Source: Alkalibacterium sp. AK22
GTDB taxonomy: Bacteria; Bacillota; Bacilli; Lactobacillales; Carnobacteriaceae_A
Direction of reading: 5' to 3'
Length of the DNA: 64,000 bases
NCBI RefSeq assembly: GCF_000585255.1
Contig: NZ_JANL01000036.1
Coordinates: 36,057 to 100,056 of the forward strand
Position numbers and translations under genes: made by a program. Numbering within the stretch: position 1 is the first letter of the stretch; the number at the start of each line of letters is the position of its first letter. The notes beneath the pieces were generated by a model that was not told the DNA's origin, did no database searches, and was given only the letters and a program-made list of their open reading frames with translations. This document shows, piece after piece, positions 33,337 through 45,649 of this stretch.

Positions 33337-34725
33337 CTATTTCATCATCGACATCAATACAACACACTCCACATGATAAGTCTGAGGGAACATATCCACC
33401 GGTTGGACAGCTTCGACTGTATAGCCGCCCTCTGTCAGCAGCTTCAAATCTCTGGCAAGAGTTGCCGGATTACAGCTGACATAGACCATTTTTTCAGGTT
33501 TCATAGTCAGGACCGATTCAATAAATTCAGGTGCCAGTCCTTTTCTTGGCGGGTCAACGACGATGACGTCCGCCTGCAGCTGTGCTTCAGCCCATTCGGT
33601 TATGATTTCTTCAGCCGGTCCGACTTTAAATTCTACGTTGGATACGGAGTTGTTTAAAGCATTGAGTCTGGCATTTTCAATAGCCGGCTCGATGATTTCA
33701 AGGCCGTAGACTTTTTCAGCCTTTTGAGCCAGAGCTAACGTAAGCGTCCCGATCCCGCAGTACGCATCAATGACGGTCTCTTGACCCGTCAGTCCCGCAT
33801 AGTCCACCGCTGTTCTGTACAATTGTTCAGTCTGCACCGAATTCACTTGATAGAAAGACTGATGTCCAATCGAAAAGGTAAAGCCCATCAGCTGATCTTT
33901 ATAGTTGTCCTCGCCCCAAAGGATGCGTGATTCGCTGCCCAGAATGACATTGGTTTTTTCAGGATTAATATTCTGGATTAGACTGACTAGCTCGGGCAGG
34001 GCTTTTTTAATGGCTGTGACTATCTCCTCTTCCCGGTGAAAATCATGGTTGGTCGTGACTAGTACAACCATCAGCTCTTTGCTGGAGTGGCCGCGTCTGA
34101 CAATGATGTGCCTCAGCCAGCCGGTATGGGCTTTTTCATTGTAAGGCTTGACATGAAACTGGCGCATGATATCCCGTATACGTACTATCGCTTGGTCTAT
34201 TTCAGGGTCCTGGATCTGGAAGTCCTCAATAGGGAGCACATCATGGCTGTTTTTACGGAAAAAACCAGTCGTCAGTCTGCCGTCAATTTTTCGGACTGGT
34301 ACTTGGGCCTTATTCCGGTAGCCTAGGGGTGAGTCCATACCGATCACTTCATTGACTTTAATGCCTTCGAGCTTGCCGATTTTCTGCAGGACGGTTTCGA
34401 CCTGTTTTTTCTTGAAAGCCAGCTGTGCCGGATAGGACAAGTGCTGAAGCGGCATTGTCCCGGTCTGAGCATATACTTTGTCCACTACTTCTACTCTATC
34501 CGGACTTTTTTCAATCACTTTGATCAGCTTTCCGAAAGCAAAAGTCTTTTTGGTTTTAACAATCTTGAACTCAACGGTCTCACCTATCAGTGCCCCTTCG
34601 ATAAAGACGGGGTAGTAATCTATTTTTGCCACACCGGCCCCTTCATGTGTCAGATCGACAATCTCGGCCTTTAGCACCTCATTTTTACTTACCGGTGCCT
34701 TCTTATGTGTTTTATTTTTAGCCAT
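33337..34725 (-). CDS. rlmCD: 23S rRNA (uracil-C5)-methyltransferase RlmCD-type
   Basis: A 462-residue TrmA/RumA-family enzyme. A TRAM domain (residues about 18-75, IVDLTHEGAGVAKI) precedes the catalytic domain, with the SAM-binding motif DAYCGIGTLTLALA and the nucleophile in YVSCNPATL. Family enzymes with this layout form m5U in 23S rRNA. The iron-sulfur cysteines of RumA (CGGC region) are absent, replaced by TGTMPLQHLSY, as in many Lactobacillales. The ATG is chosen at MAKNKTH, eight bases from AAGGAG. It is the last gene of the long pcrA-to-rlmCD run, 294 bases downstream of dgkB. Confidence 0.93.
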   Translation of the reverse strand: MAKNKTHKKAPVSKNEVLKAEIVDLTHEGAGVAKIDYYPVFIEGALIGETVEFKIVKTKKTFAFGKLIKVIEKSPDRVEVVDKVYAQTGTMPLQHLSYPAQLAFKKKQVETVLQKIGKLEGIKVNEVIGMDSPLGYRNKAQVPVRKIDGRLTTGFFRKNSHDVLPIEDFQIQDPEIDQAIVRIRDIMRQFHVKPYNEKAHTGWLRHIIVRRGHSSKELMVVLVTTNHDFHREEEIVTAIKKALPELVSLIQNINPEKTNVILGSESRILWGEDNYKDQLMGFTFSIGHQSFYQVNSVQTEQLYRTAVDYAGLTGQETVIDAYCGIGTLTLALAQKAEKVYGLEIIEPAIENARLNALNNSVSNVEFKVGPAEEIITEWAEAQLQADVIVVDPPRKGLAPEFIESVLTMKPEKMVYVSCNPATLARDLKLLTEGGYTVEAVQPVDMFPQTYHVECVVLMSMMK

Positions 34726-34881
34726 GGTCATTCTCCTTCTGTCTGTCATTCATTTCAAGTATACATCCTGGTTAGGATAGTTGAAAAGCTAAAGGGGCAA
34801 TTCCCTTCGAATATTTTATACTGCTTATACCGCAATGCCTGTCTTTTCTTCTGCCTTGGTATCAGGATGCAAGCATGGCCA

Positions 34882-34916
34882 CAAAGAAAGACGCCGGGAC
34901 AGCGCCCAGGCGTCTT
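34882..34916 (-). terminator. terminator-like hairpin after dgkB
   Basis: AAGACGCCtGGG pairs with CCCGGCGTCTT, followed by TCTTTG on the minus strand. A second hairpin, GGCCC/GGGCC around 34978-35001, stands just after the dgkB stop. Both suggest that rlmCD is at least partly separate in transcription. Confidence 0.65.
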
Positions 34917-35019
34917 CTTATCCAATCGATTGTATCTGGACTTCTAAGGAAAATCCACACAATGCAGCTTACTATGAAAGGGCCCTATAAAAAGGGCCGT
35001 TTATGCTGACAGCTGATTT

Positions 35020-36027
35020 TCAGTCGTCTTCCATGTGAGTGACCCCTTCGATAAACTCACTTTCTTTTTCTATCGTGACAGCATCCCGACTGTCAACGGT
35101 CAGATGCATGCGGGCCAGATCCACCACAATATCCAGATGCTGCTGGAACATCTCAAATTCTGCTGGAGCATTCCCTCCGTATTCTCCGTCAATATTGATC
35201 ATCAGCGGGTCACTGTTCAGGGTTTCCGCTCTTACTTTTGAGGTTTTTGTATAAAGAATTTTTGGATGACTGACATGCCGGCCGTCATTCAGCAGCATGG
35301 TAATCAGCCTTAGGATTTCAGCAATATTTGTCGTTTTGACAATGATAAGCGTAAATTTGCCATCCCCAATCTTTTTGTCCGGAGCAATCTTTTCAAAGCC
35401 CCCAACAGAATTGGTCAGAGCCACAAACATCATGGACGCCGCTCCCTCATACACGCCTTCATCATAGGTGATGCGAACCGGGACCTTGCCGACTTGAGGA
35501 AGGAGCTCGGCACCCTTGACAAAGTATGCCAAAGCCCCAAAGGCAGATTTCATATTAGGGGGCACCTCATAGGTAACTTCAGTTAAAGAACCGGCAGCCC
35601 CAATATTCATGAAGTAGCGTTCCTGTGAGGAGGTCCTAACCTTCCCTATGTCCATACGGACAAACTGATGGGTATCGATCAGTTCGGCTGCCTTTACAAA
35701 GTCATTGCGGGGAATTTTGAGTGCCCGGGCAAAGTCGTTGGTCGTGCCTGCCGGAATGATTGCTAGCTTGGGCCGGCTGTTATGCGGAGCAATACCGTTG
35801 ATCACTTCGTTGATCGTCCCGTCTCCTCCGGCTGCAACAATTAGGTCAAAGCCGGCTATTGTACAGCGGTTGGCTTCAATCTGAGCACTCAAGGGATCGG
35901 GAGTCGTGCAGAAGGCACTGGTCTCATAGCCGGCTTGCTCATAAACGTTCAGGATATCAGGAATGGCACGCTTCAGCGTCTCTCTTCCCGATGTCGGATT
36001 GTAAATCACTCTGGCGCGTCGTTTCAC
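35020..36027 (-). CDS. dgkB: diacylglycerol kinase / YegS-family lipid kinase
   Basis: A 335-residue lipid kinase. Motifs are YNPTSGRE at the start, GGDGTINEVING (about residues 67-78), PAGTTNDFARAL (about 92-103) and a C-terminal domain ending after INIDGEYGGNAPAEF. It phosphorylates diacylglycerol, recycling lipid released by wall-polymer synthesis. The start is GTG with GAGGGAG six bases before. It lies 20 bases downstream of gatB, as in B. subtilis (yerQ), and ahead of rlmCD. The assignment is firm by motif and context. Confidence 0.95.
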   Translation of the reverse strand: MKRRARVIYNPTSGRETLKRAIPDILNVYEQAGYETSAFCTTPDPLSAQIEANRCTIAGFDLIVAAGGDGTINEVINGIAPHNSRPKLAIIPAGTTNDFARALKIPRNDFVKAAELIDTHQFVRMDIGKVRTSSQERYFMNIGAAGSLTEVTYEVPPNMKSAFGALAYFVKGAELLPQVGKVPVRITYDEGVYEGAASMMFVALTNSVGGFEKIAPDKKIGDGKFTLIIVKTTNIAEILRLITMLLNDGRHVSHPKILYTKTSKVRAETLNSDPLMINIDGEYGGNAPAEFEMFQQHLDIVVDLARMHLTVDSRDAVTIEKESEFIEGVTHMEDD

Positions 36028-36047
36028 AGGCTCCCTCTCCCTTAGTT

Positions 36048-37481
36048 TTATCTCTTATCCAGTTCTTCTTTAAGCAGTTTGTTGACCATGCCCGGATTGG
36101 CTTGTCCTCTGGTCTGTTTCATGACCTGGCCGACTAAGAAGCCCATAGCCCGGTCTTTACCGTTTTTATAATCTTCAATCGACTGTTCATTTTTATCCAG
36201 AGTATCTGAAATAATCGGCAGCAGCTTGGATGGATCACTCAGCTGGACCCAGCCTTTATCTTCTACAAGGGCCTTAACATCGTCACTGCCATTTTCGACC
36301 AGTTCTCTAAAGACCTTTTTGGCGATTTTCGATGAAATCGTGCCGTCAGCGATCAGATTGATCATCTCAGCAAGAGCCTTCGGTGTCATTGCTGTATCAT
36401 GAAGTTCGACCTGTTCACTGTTCAGGTAAGCGGACACTTCGCCCATCAGCCAATTGGATGCCTGTTTGGGATCGGCCTCATGCCTGACGGTTTCTTCAAA
36501 GAAGTCAGACATTTCTACAGTAGCTGTCAGAACGACCGCATCGTATTCCGGTAGCTTATACGCATCTACATAACGGGCTACTCTTTCTTTCGGCATTTGA
36601 GGCAGAGAAGCTTTCACATCACTAATCCACTCGTCACTGATGACAAGATTCGGAATGTCCGGTTCCGGGAAGTAGCGGTAGTCACTGGAGCCTTCTTTTG
36701 TGCGCATCAAAATCGTGTTCCCTGTCGCCTCATCATACCGGCGGGTCTCCTGCTGAAGGGCACCACCTGCATTCAGTACTTTCTCCTGGCGGCTGATTTC
36801 ATACTCTAGCCCTTTCTTCACATAAGAGAAAGAGTTTAGATTCTTGATTTCAGCTTTCGTTCCAAACGCTTCCTGGCCAAATGGGCGCAGCGAAATGTTG
36901 GCATCACAACGCATGGAGCCTTCCTGCATTTTAACGTCGGAAACTTTAGTGAACTGAATCAGCTGCTTAATGGTATCCAGATAAGCCTGCGCTTCTTCTG
37001 GCGAGCGTATGTCAGCTTCGGATACGATCTCGATCAGGGGCGTTCCTTGACGGTTCAGGTCTACGTAGGAAGAACCATGTTCGCCATGCATGTTCTTTCC
37101 GGCATCCTCTTCCAAGTGAACCCGTTCAATGCGGATTCTTTTGGTCTGACCGTTCACTTCGATATCGATATAGCCATCATAGCCAATCGGCTGATCGAAT
37201 TGAGAAATCTGATAAGCTTTCGGATTGTCTGGATAGAAATAGTTTTTACGGTCAAATTTTGTATGACTGGCAATCTTACAGTTCAGTGCTAGCGCTGCCT
37301 TCATGCCGAATTCAATAGCCGTCTTGTTCACGACCGGTAGGACACCAGGATGTCCCCAGTCAATCACATTGGTGTTTGTGTTCGGTTCCGCCCCGAAGTG
37401 AGCCGGGGACGGTGAAAACATTTTGGATTCTGTTTTAAGCTCGACGTGTACTTCGAGTCCGATAACGGGTTCTAGATTCAT
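36048..37481 (-). CDS. gatB: Asp/Glu-tRNA amidotransferase subunit B
   Basis: A 477-residue GatB. It opens with [20 protein letters not shown] (start of the cradle domain), continues with the glycine-rich [33 protein letters not shown] and ends in the YqeY-like tail (residues about 330-477). With GatA and GatC it converts misacylated Glu-tRNA(Gln) and Asp-tRNA(Asn) to the amides. GGGAGGGG stands ten bases before the ATG; a longer frame upstream is not supported. It begins four bases after the gatA stop, so the genes are tightly coupled. Confidence 0.97.
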   Translation of the reverse strand: MNLEPVIGLEVHVELKTESKMFSPSPAHFGAEPNTNTNVIDWGHPGVLPVVNKTAIEFGMKAALALNCKIASHTKFDRKNYFYPDNPKAYQISQFDQPIGYDGYIDIEVNGQTKRIRIERVHLEEDAGKNMHGEHGSSYVDLNRQGTPLIEIVSEADIRSPEEAQAYLDTIKQLIQFTKVSDVKMQEGSMRCDANISLRPFGQEAFGTKAEIKNLNSFSYVKKGLEYEISRQEKVLNAGGALQQETRRYDEATGNTILMRTKEGSSDYRYFPEPDIPNLVISDEWISDVKASLPQMPKERVARYVDAYKLPEYDAVVLTATVEMSDFFEETVRHEADPKQASNWLMGEVSAYLNSEQVELHDTAMTPKALAEMINLIADGTISSKIAKKVFRELVENGSDDVKALVEDKGWVQLSDPSKLLPIISDTLDKNEQSIEDYKNGKDRAMGFLVGQVMKQTRGQANPGMVNKLLKEELDKR

Positions 37482-37485
37482 GTTT

Positions 37486-38952
37486 TTATTCCCCTCCCTT
37501 AAATGCTGGCTTCTGCTTGTGGTGATCGGTCGCCTGTTCAAAGGCGTAAGCCACACGGTAAAGCATCTGCTCGTCAAAATGATTCCCAATCAGCTGCATA
37601 CCGACAGGCATGTCGTTGGAGAAACCGCAGGGAATAGACAGTGACGGTACACCCGCTAGGTTGACCGGTACAGTCAGGATATCTGACATATACATGGCCA
37701 GCGGATCATCGATTTTGCCGCCGATGTCGAAAGCAGTCGATGTCGTCGTTGGTGAAACCAGAACATCAACATCGGCAAAGACCGTGTCAAAATCCTTACG
37801 AATCAGCGTACGGGCCTGGGCGGCTTTCTTGAAGTGTGCATCGTAAAAACCGGAGCTGAGTGAAAATGTTCCTAGCATGATGCGGCGTTTGACTTCCAGC
37901 CCAAAGCCTTCCGAGCGGGACTTCACGTAAATATCTTCCAATGAATGGGTGTCTTCTGCACGGTAGCCGTAACGGATCCCGTCAAAGCGCTGCAGGTTAC
38001 TGGACGCTTCCGAAGAAGCAATAATATAGTAAGCTGGTATACCGTAGCGGGAATGCGGCAGACTGACGTCCACGATTTCCGCGCCCATCTCTTCGTATAC
38101 TTTTAACGCGGCTCTGACTGATTCAATGACTCCCGTTTCCTTGGCGTCTTCGTTGAAGTATTCTTTAGGCACACCGATACGAAGGCCTTTGACGCCCTGG
38201 TCGATTTGCTCTGTAAAATCAGGAGTTTCTCCCTCAAAGGATGTAGAATCTTTAGGATCGTGTCCGCTAATAGCATTCAAAACGAGCGCATTGTCCTTGA
38301 CTGTTCGGGTAAAGGGGCCGATTTGATCCAGAGAGGATCCAAACGCGATTAAGCCGTAACGGGATACACGGCCATAAGTAGGCTTCATGCCGACCAGACC
38401 GGTAAAGGCTGCCGGCTCACGGACAGAGCCCCCCGTATCGGATCCAAGAGAAACAGGAACCTGTCCTGCAGCAACTGCTGCGGCAGACCCCCCTGAGGAT
38501 CCGCCCGGAACTTTGCTGAGGTCCCAAGGGTTACGGGTCAGCTTGAAGGCCGAGTTTTCCGTAGACCCGCCCATGGCGAACTCGTCCATGTTCAATTTAC
38601 CGACAGAAATCATCCCTGCTTCTCTAAGCTTTTCAGTCGCTGTCGCATCATAGACCGGCACAAAATCTTCCAGCATTTTTGAAGAAGCCGTTGTTGTGAC
38701 GCCTTTTGTCAGGATATTATCTTTGATTCCCACAGGGATTCCGCTTAACACATTATGCGGGTCGATCCCTTTCTCGTCGGTCTCTCTCGCAGCTTTTAGG
38801 GCCTCTTCTTTGTTCAGAGCAAGAAATGCTCCGACTTGTTCGTCTGTTGCATCAATGCGTGCATAGGCCGCTTCGACCAGTTCAACGGCCGTCACTTCCT
38901 TTTTGACAAGCTGCTCATGCAGCTCTTCTAGTGTATAGTCCATAAAATCCAT
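37486..38952 (-). CDS. gatA: Asp/Glu-tRNA amidotransferase subunit A
   Basis: A 488-residue amidase that hydrolyses glutamine to supply ammonia to GatB. The Ser-cisSer-Lys triad is visible: GIKDNI (Lys near 76), [13 protein letters not shown] and the nucleophile in [11 protein letters not shown]. The amidase-signature glycines are intact throughout. GGGGGGAGTG precedes the ATG, which overlaps the gatC stop by one base. Function and length are standard. Confidence 0.97.
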   Translation of the reverse strand: MDFMDYTLEELHEQLVKKEVTAVELVEAAYARIDATDEQVGAFLALNKEEALKAARETDEKGIDPHNVLSGIPVGIKDNILTKGVTTTASSKMLEDFVPVYDATATEKLREAGMISVGKLNMDEFAMGGSTENSAFKLTRNPWDLSKVPGGSSGGSAAAVAAGQVPVSLGSDTGGSVREPAAFTGLVGMKPTYGRVSRYGLIAFGSSLDQIGPFTRTVKDNALVLNAISGHDPKDSTSFEGETPDFTEQIDQGVKGLRIGVPKEYFNEDAKETGVIESVRAALKVYEEMGAEIVDVSLPHSRYGIPAYYIIASSEASSNLQRFDGIRYGYRAEDTHSLEDIYVKSRSEGFGLEVKRRIMLGTFSLSSGFYDAHFKKAAQARTLIRKDFDTVFADVDVLVSPTTTSTAFDIGGKIDDPLAMYMSDILTVPVNLAGVPSLSIPCGFSNDMPVGMQLIGNHFDEQMLYRVAYAFEQATDHHKQKPAFKGGE

Positions 38953-39257
38953 CAGGCTTCACTCCCCCCATTTTCAAACATTTCTGGTACTTCGATGAAG
39001 CCGTCTTTGCGGGTCTTCACATTTTTAAACAGCTCTTCCCTGTCTGTTCCTTTTTCAGCCTTGTCTTCGCGCCAGACATTATGCTGCTGCAGGCCATGAT
39101 ACGTGCCTTCGATCCCTTCTGTATCTAGTCCTTCCAGCTGTTCAACCATTTCAATGATGGAATCCATTTCTTTGGTGAACGCGTGGACCGACTCCTCTTC
39201 GATTTCAAGTTTGGCTAGCTTGGCTACCTGCCTCACTGTCTCTTCATTTATAGCCAT
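38952..39257 (-). CDS. gatC: Asp/Glu-tRNA amidotransferase subunit C
   Basis: A 101-residue GatC, the small subunit that clamps GatA and GatB. The family core [13 protein letters not shown] and the closing [10 protein letters not shown] are recognised. The ATG is chosen eight bases after GAAGGG (protein starting [10 protein letters not shown]); two earlier ATG/TTG codons in frame lack spacing. It overlaps gatA by one base and lies 30 bases after camS. Confidence 0.96.
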   Translation of the reverse strand: MAINEETVRQVAKLAKLEIEEESVHAFTKEMDSIIEMVEQLEGLDTEGIEGTYHGLQQHNVWREDKAEKGTDREELFKNVKTRKDGFIEVPEMFENGGSEA

Positions 39258-39287
39258 TTCAATCATCCCTTCTCTCAATGCTTTAAA

Positions 39288-40523
39288 TTAATTGAATATA
39301 TAAACTTCAAATTCATCCTGATCGGCATCCTTATAAAGGAAAGATTCCATACCATTCAGTGATTCTACCCGGATTTCAACCGGCACATCCTGCGGCAGGA
39401 AGTTAGTGGCTGCCTCATTAATGAATTGCGTAAAAGCAATGATTTCCCCCTTACCGTAAAACTGGGTCATCATGTTGATCTGCAGATCGACGAGCTGTTC
39501 TTCTATATAGTGTGCCGTACCCGTTACCCCACTGATATTAGGGAAAAAGCCTTCCACTTCCGAACGGAAATTGGCAAAGCTATTCCCTTCAGCGCTTTGC
39601 ATGCCCTCCAGCGGGAAAACAACGCGGCGCTCATTAATCCGTCTCCAGCTGCTGGCTGATGTATTTCCATTTTCACTAATAGCCTGAGCAATGTAAGTAC
39701 CCGGTGCCAGGTTGTCCTGTCTGGACTGCTCGAATAAGCCGATCATGATTGGCACCTCTTCGAGTCCTTCCATCTCACGCATCTGTGAAATGATTTCATT
39801 ACTCATACGCTGTCCTTCTTCCAGCAGCTCCTCTGTAGAAACAGTCTGTTCTAGCTCTCCCTGTGGACCGAAGTAGTCTACAGAGTTCATGGCCAACCCA
39901 ATACTGACACCTGAAAGTTCCAAACCGTTCTCTGTCTGAACATAAAAGTTATGTTCCAGAATCGAGCTCAGGTAGATTGGGTTTCGCTCGGACGGGTCCA
40001 TGGATTCGTTGTCTACAGGATTCAGACCCAAATCGACACTTTCTTCTTCCTCTCCTGTTTCTTCCGAACCTTCATTCTCCTCGTCGACTTCTGTTTCCTC
40101 TTCTACAGGCTGCTGACGTCTCAACCAAGCGCTAATGGTCTCTGAAGGAATAAACTGCCCTTCCTGAAAAAAATGATCTTCCGTGGAAAAAAAGCTTTGG
40201 GACAGACGCATCAAGTCACTTTCAAATGTACGCATGTTTACCCCGGAATTCAGCCGCCGTGTAATCCCTCGGGACAGGCTTGGAGAATAGGTTCCGTCCT
40301 CATTGATGACCGGCCTGAAGTAACCGGAATCCGCCTGAACTTCAACTATCGAAGCTTCCTCATCTGGTTCATCACCAGTTTCTCCATCCTCTATCTGTTC
40401 CAGTTCTTCTTGGGCAGGCTGATCAGGATCTACAGGATCTGGGAACAGCCCGCACGCTGTGAGAAACAAGACATGGGTCATCAAACTACCCCATAAAAAT
40501 TTCCTTTTCACTTGCTGCCACAC
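39288..40523 (-). CDS. camS: CamS-family lipoprotein (sex-pheromone precursor family)
   Basis: A 411-residue lipoprotein. The signal has lipobox LTAC (Cys24) and is followed by an acidic linker. The conserved domain starts at YFRPVINEDGTYSPSLSRGITRRLNSGVN (residues about 68-96) and fits CamS. In Enterococcus and Staphylococcus the processed CamS signal peptide yields a peptide pheromone; here the residues just before Cys24 read VLFLTA. The start is GTG without a strong ribosome site, 13 bases past ligA, so coupling to ligA is probable. Its position between ligA and gatC is conserved (YerH in Bacillus). The cellular role of the mature lipoprotein is unclear. Confidence 0.9.
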   Translation of the reverse strand: MWQQVKRKFLWGSLMTHVLFLTACGLFPDPVDPDQPAQEELEQIEDGETGDEPDEEASIVEVQADSGYFRPVINEDGTYSPSLSRGITRRLNSGVNMRTFESDLMRLSQSFFSTEDHFFQEGQFIPSETISAWLRRQQPVEEETEVDEENEGSEETGEEEESVDLGLNPVDNESMDPSERNPIYLSSILEHNFYVQTENGLELSGVSIGLAMNSVDYFGPQGELEQTVSTEELLEEGQRMSNEIISQMREMEGLEEVPIMIGLFEQSRQDNLAPGTYIAQAISENGNTSASSWRRINERRVVFPLEGMQSAEGNSFANFRSEVEGFFPNISGVTGTAHYIEEQLVDLQINMMTQFYGKGEIIAFTQFINEAATNFLPQDVPVEIRVESLNGMESFLYKDADQDEFEVYIFN

Positions 40524-40536
40524 TCATTTCTATTCA

Positions 40537-42561
<2,025 letters not shown>

Positions 42562-42575
42562 TCACTCTTTCTATA

Positions 42576-44816
42576 TTAGGATTTTTCAATCGGGGCAAAA
42601 CTGGCTAATAGCGGCTTGATCCCTATACCGGGAAAAGCGATGTCCAGTTGCAGATCATCCCCTTCACCACTGATCTTCACAACGGTCCCTACACCCCAGA
42701 CTTTGTGCTGGGCTTTGTCTCCGACTGACCAGTCCAGTTTTTCTGCTCCGCTATTTCCCGTTGCATGCGCAGACAGCTTCGGTGGACGTTTCTTTTTCGC
42801 CGTTTTAGAAAACGGATCGTTGGCGCTGCTGCCGAACCCTTTATACATGCCTCCTGAAAACGGACGAAGACTGTTGGACTCTTGTCGCTCCAGCACATCT
42901 TCATCGATCTCGTCCAGAAAACGCGATGCCCGGTTTGACTGCATCTTTCCATATAGTGTGCGGGTAGAAGCGTTCGTTACAAATAGCTTCTTTTCTGCAC
43001 GTGTGATCCCGACATAGGCCAGACGGCGTTCCTCTTCCATTTCGTCCTCATCCAGTTCAGCTCTAGACAATGGGAACAACCCTTCTTCCATTCCAATCAG
43101 AAATACAATCGGAAATTCCAGACCTTTTGCCGCATGCAAGGTCATTAGGGTAAGTTCACTGGTCGGTTCTTCTTCAATCTGATCCAGATCCGAGATCAGG
43201 GAAAGATCTGTTAGGAAGTTGATCAGACTTTTATCTTCCTGCTTTGATTCATCGTACTGCTGCGTCACAGATAAAAGTTCCTGTATGTTTTCGATCCGTG
43301 TCTCCGCTTCCAGTGTTCGTTCACTTTTCAGCGTCGGCAAATAGTCAGATTTATCCAGCACTTCTTCCGTTAGTTCAGTGACCGGCAGAAATTCAGCCAT
43401 TTTACGAAAATCCTGGATCATCAAGGCAAAGCTCTCGACTTTTTTGGCTGCCCTGGCAGACAAGTTGATGCTGCTTGCATTCAAAGCTGCTTCATAAAGA
43501 CTCCAGCCCATTTCTTCAGCTGCCGAAGCTAGCTTTTCAACTGTTGATGCACCAATCCCACGTTTGGGTTCATTCACGACTCGAGCAAAGCTCAGATTGT
43601 CTTTTGGGTTTGCAATCAGTGTAAGGTAAGCCAAAGTATCTTTGATTTCTTTACGGTCATAGAACTTATGCCCCCCCACCATTTTGTAAGGGATGTTGGT
43701 CTTGATCAAGGTTTCTTCCATCACACGGGACTGGGCATTGGTACGGTACAGAACCGCAAAATCGCCATACTGTAGTGACCGGTCGGCTTCCATTTCTTTT
43801 TGAATCTGCTGAACAGCAAAACGCGATTCCTCATGCTCATTGCCCGCACGGTAATAGACGATCTTGTCTCCACCGTTGTTGTCGGTCCACAAACTTTTTT
43901 CTTTTCGGTTTGTGTTATTGGCAATCACCGCATTGGCTGCTTTCAGTATCGTCTCTGTAGACCGGTAATTCTGCTCGAGAAAGACCACTTTGGCATCGGA
44001 ATAATCCCGCTCAAAGTTCATGATATTTTCCATGTCTGCACCGCGCCAGCCATAAATACTCTGATCTGCGTCTCCAACAACGCAGATATTACGCAGCCGG
44101 TCAGCAAGCAACTTAACCAGCTTGTATTGGGCATGATTGGTATCCTGATACTCATCTACGTGAATATACTGAAATTTACTTTGGTAGTAGTGAAGAATAT
44201 CTTCGTGTTCTTCAAAAAGGCGGACAGTCAGCATGATTAAGTCGTCAAAGTCAACTGTTTCCGACTGTCTCAGTTCTCTCTGGTAGTGGGTGTAGCAATC
44301 AGAAACAATCTTACCAAAGTAATCGTGCGCTTCTTGTGCAAAAGCCACTTCACTCTGCAGTTTGTTTTTGGCATTACTGATTTCTCCCAAGATTGCCCGA
44401 GGATTATATTTTTTAGGATCGATATCCAGACGCTTTAAGATTTTTTTCATCAGCGTCAGCTGTTCAGCAGGATCCGCAATCGTAAAGGAAGAGCTGTAGC
44501 CGATGCGGTCGATCTCTCTTCTCAGTATGCGCACGCACATGGAGTGAAAGGTCGACACCCAGACGTCACTGCCCCCGTCTTCAATCAGCCTGGCTACCCG
44601 GCTTTTCATTTCTGATGCAGCTTTGTTAGTAAAGGTGATCGCTAGAATATTCCAGGGGTTTACTTCCTTTTCCTGTATCAGGTAAGAAATTCTATGTGTC
44701 AGTACTCTCGTTTTGCCTGAACCGGCTCCTGCCATAATCAGCAGCGGGCCTTCCGTTTGCTTGACGGCCTCTTTCTGTCTGGGGTTCATTCCCGTTAATA
44801 TATCGTCTCGCAGCAC
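42576..44816 (-). CDS. pcrA: ATP-dependent DNA helicase PcrA (UvrD/Rep family)
   Basis: A 746-residue SF1A helicase. Walker A is GAGSGKTR (about residues 31-38), Walker B DEYQDTN, motif [16 protein letters not shown], motif IV EQNYRST, and motif [15 protein letters not shown] and AYVGITRA. It acts in repair and in clearing proteins from DNA. The C-terminal Tudor-like RNA polymerase-binding segment ends in a [13 protein letters not shown] motif. The start is GTG with AAAGGATG at wide spacing. It heads the gene run to rlmCD. Confidence 0.97.
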   Translation of the reverse strand: MLRDDILTGMNPRQKEAVKQTEGPLLIMAGAGSGKTRVLTHRISYLIQEKEVNPWNILAITFTNKAASEMKSRVARLIEDGGSDVWVSTFHSMCVRILRREIDRIGYSSSFTIADPAEQLTLMKKILKRLDIDPKKYNPRAILGEISNAKNKLQSEVAFAQEAHDYFGKIVSDCYTHYQRELRQSETVDFDDLIMLTVRLFEEHEDILHYYQSKFQYIHVDEYQDTNHAQYKLVKLLADRLRNICVVGDADQSIYGWRGADMENIMNFERDYSDAKVVFLEQNYRSTETILKAANAVIANNTNRKEKSLWTDNNGGDKIVYYRAGNEHEESRFAVQQIQKEMEADRSLQYGDFAVLYRTNAQSRVMEETLIKTNIPYKMVGGHKFYDRKEIKDTLAYLTLIANPKDNLSFARVVNEPKRGIGASTVEKLASAAEEMGWSLYEAALNASSINLSARAAKKVESFALMIQDFRKMAEFLPVTELTEEVLDKSDYLPTLKSERTLEAETRIENIQELLSVTQQYDESKQEDKSLINFLTDLSLISDLDQIEEEPTSELTLMTLHAAKGLEFPIVFLIGMEEGLFPLSRAELDEDEMEEERRLAYVGITRAEKKLFVTNASTRTLYGKMQSNRASRFLDEIDEDVLERQESNSLRPFSGGMYKGFGSSANDPFSKTAKKKRPPKLSAHATGNSGAEKLDWSVGDKAQHKVWGVGTVVKISGEGDDLQLDIAFPGIGIKPLLASFAPIEKS

Positions 44817-44941
44817 CTTTAATTACATCCTTTCCAGTCTTCATACATTGTACCATTATACAGAAAATGCCCTTATCTTTCCACAACTGCCTGACAGAGT
44901 TACCAGATTCATCATGTCCTGTTCACATGTGTTTCGGACAG

Positions 44942-44982
44942 AAAAAAACTCTGTCGGCCTCATGTGGACTGACAGAGTTTTT
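44942..44982 (-). terminator. terminator of the yebE-purK-gntR unit
   Basis: AAACTCTGTC pairs with GACAGAGTTT, followed by T on the minus strand; A/T tracts on both sides allow bidirectional action. It separates this unit from pcrA. Confidence 0.92.
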
Positions 44983-44995
44983 CCGTGTATGTTGT

Positions 44996-45646
44996 TTAAT
45001 CCGTTCCCTGTATCAGATTGATCAGCAGCTGATTGAGTAGGATCCGTACTTCCCTGCGGGCATATACATAGTTACTTTCACCAATCAGCTGGCTGATTTT
45101 TTCATAATGGTCGAGTTTAGCTAGCCGACTGTCTCGAAAAACACGCCGGGTTTCCGTATTTGCTGAGTAGAGAACATGAAGAGTAGTCAGAATAGACTCA
45201 TTCATGTAGTTGTTCTGGTGATGAGCCAGAATAGTTTGCCAGAAAGTTTCTTCCTTTTTTTCAAAGTCACTGCTGCTCTGATCTCTCGCCGTTTCTTTCA
45301 TTTCAGAAACAATCTTTTGGGTCGCTTCCTGACAGATCACAACCTCATTGAGCTCGAGCGTATATAATACATGCTGAAATAATGCTTCCAGATAGTACAA
45401 ACGGTCTTTAAGACCTTTCAAATCAATGATGGTCGACGCTACAAATACACCCTTGTTAGGCACAATCTTAACAAATCCGTCCTCTTCCAAGCGTATGAAG
45501 GCATTACGGATTGGTGTCCGACTGACTTCTATAGCGCGGGAAATTTCCATTTCCTTCAGTTGCTTACCCTCTAGCCAGACTTCACGGATAATTTGCTCTT
45601 TAATATATTCGTATGCTTTTTCTTCTACTTTTCGTCTTCGCCTCAT
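44996..45646 (-). CDS. GntR/FadR-type transcriptional regulator
   Basis: A 216-residue regulator. The N-terminal winged helix-turn-helix (residues about 8-72, with EISRAIEVSRTPIRNAFIRLEEDGFV) is typical GntR. The C-terminal helical effector domain (about 80-205) resembles FadR/FCD proteins but has low His content, so metal-ion ligation is not obvious. AGAGGAT stands before the ATG, three bases after the stop of the PurK-like gene, so they are co-expressed. The effector could be a purine-related or carboxylate ligand made by its neighbour. Operator not identified. Confidence 0.88.
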   Translation of the reverse strand: MRRRRKVEEKAYEYIKEQIIREVWLEGKQLKEMEISRAIEVSRTPIRNAFIRLEEDGFVKIVPNKGVFVASTIIDLKGLKDRLYYLEALFQHVLYTLELNEVVICQEATQKIVSEMKETARDQSSSDFEKKEETFWQTILAHHQNNYMNESILTTLHVLYSANTETRRVFRDSRLAKLDHYEKISQLIGESNYVYARREVRILLNQLLINLIQGTD

Positions 45647-45649
45647 CGT

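Noticed and set aside
43721..43924. Small frame within pcrA, and many others inside long genes
   Set aside because: Out-of-frame shadows of the helicase gene without ribosome sites.
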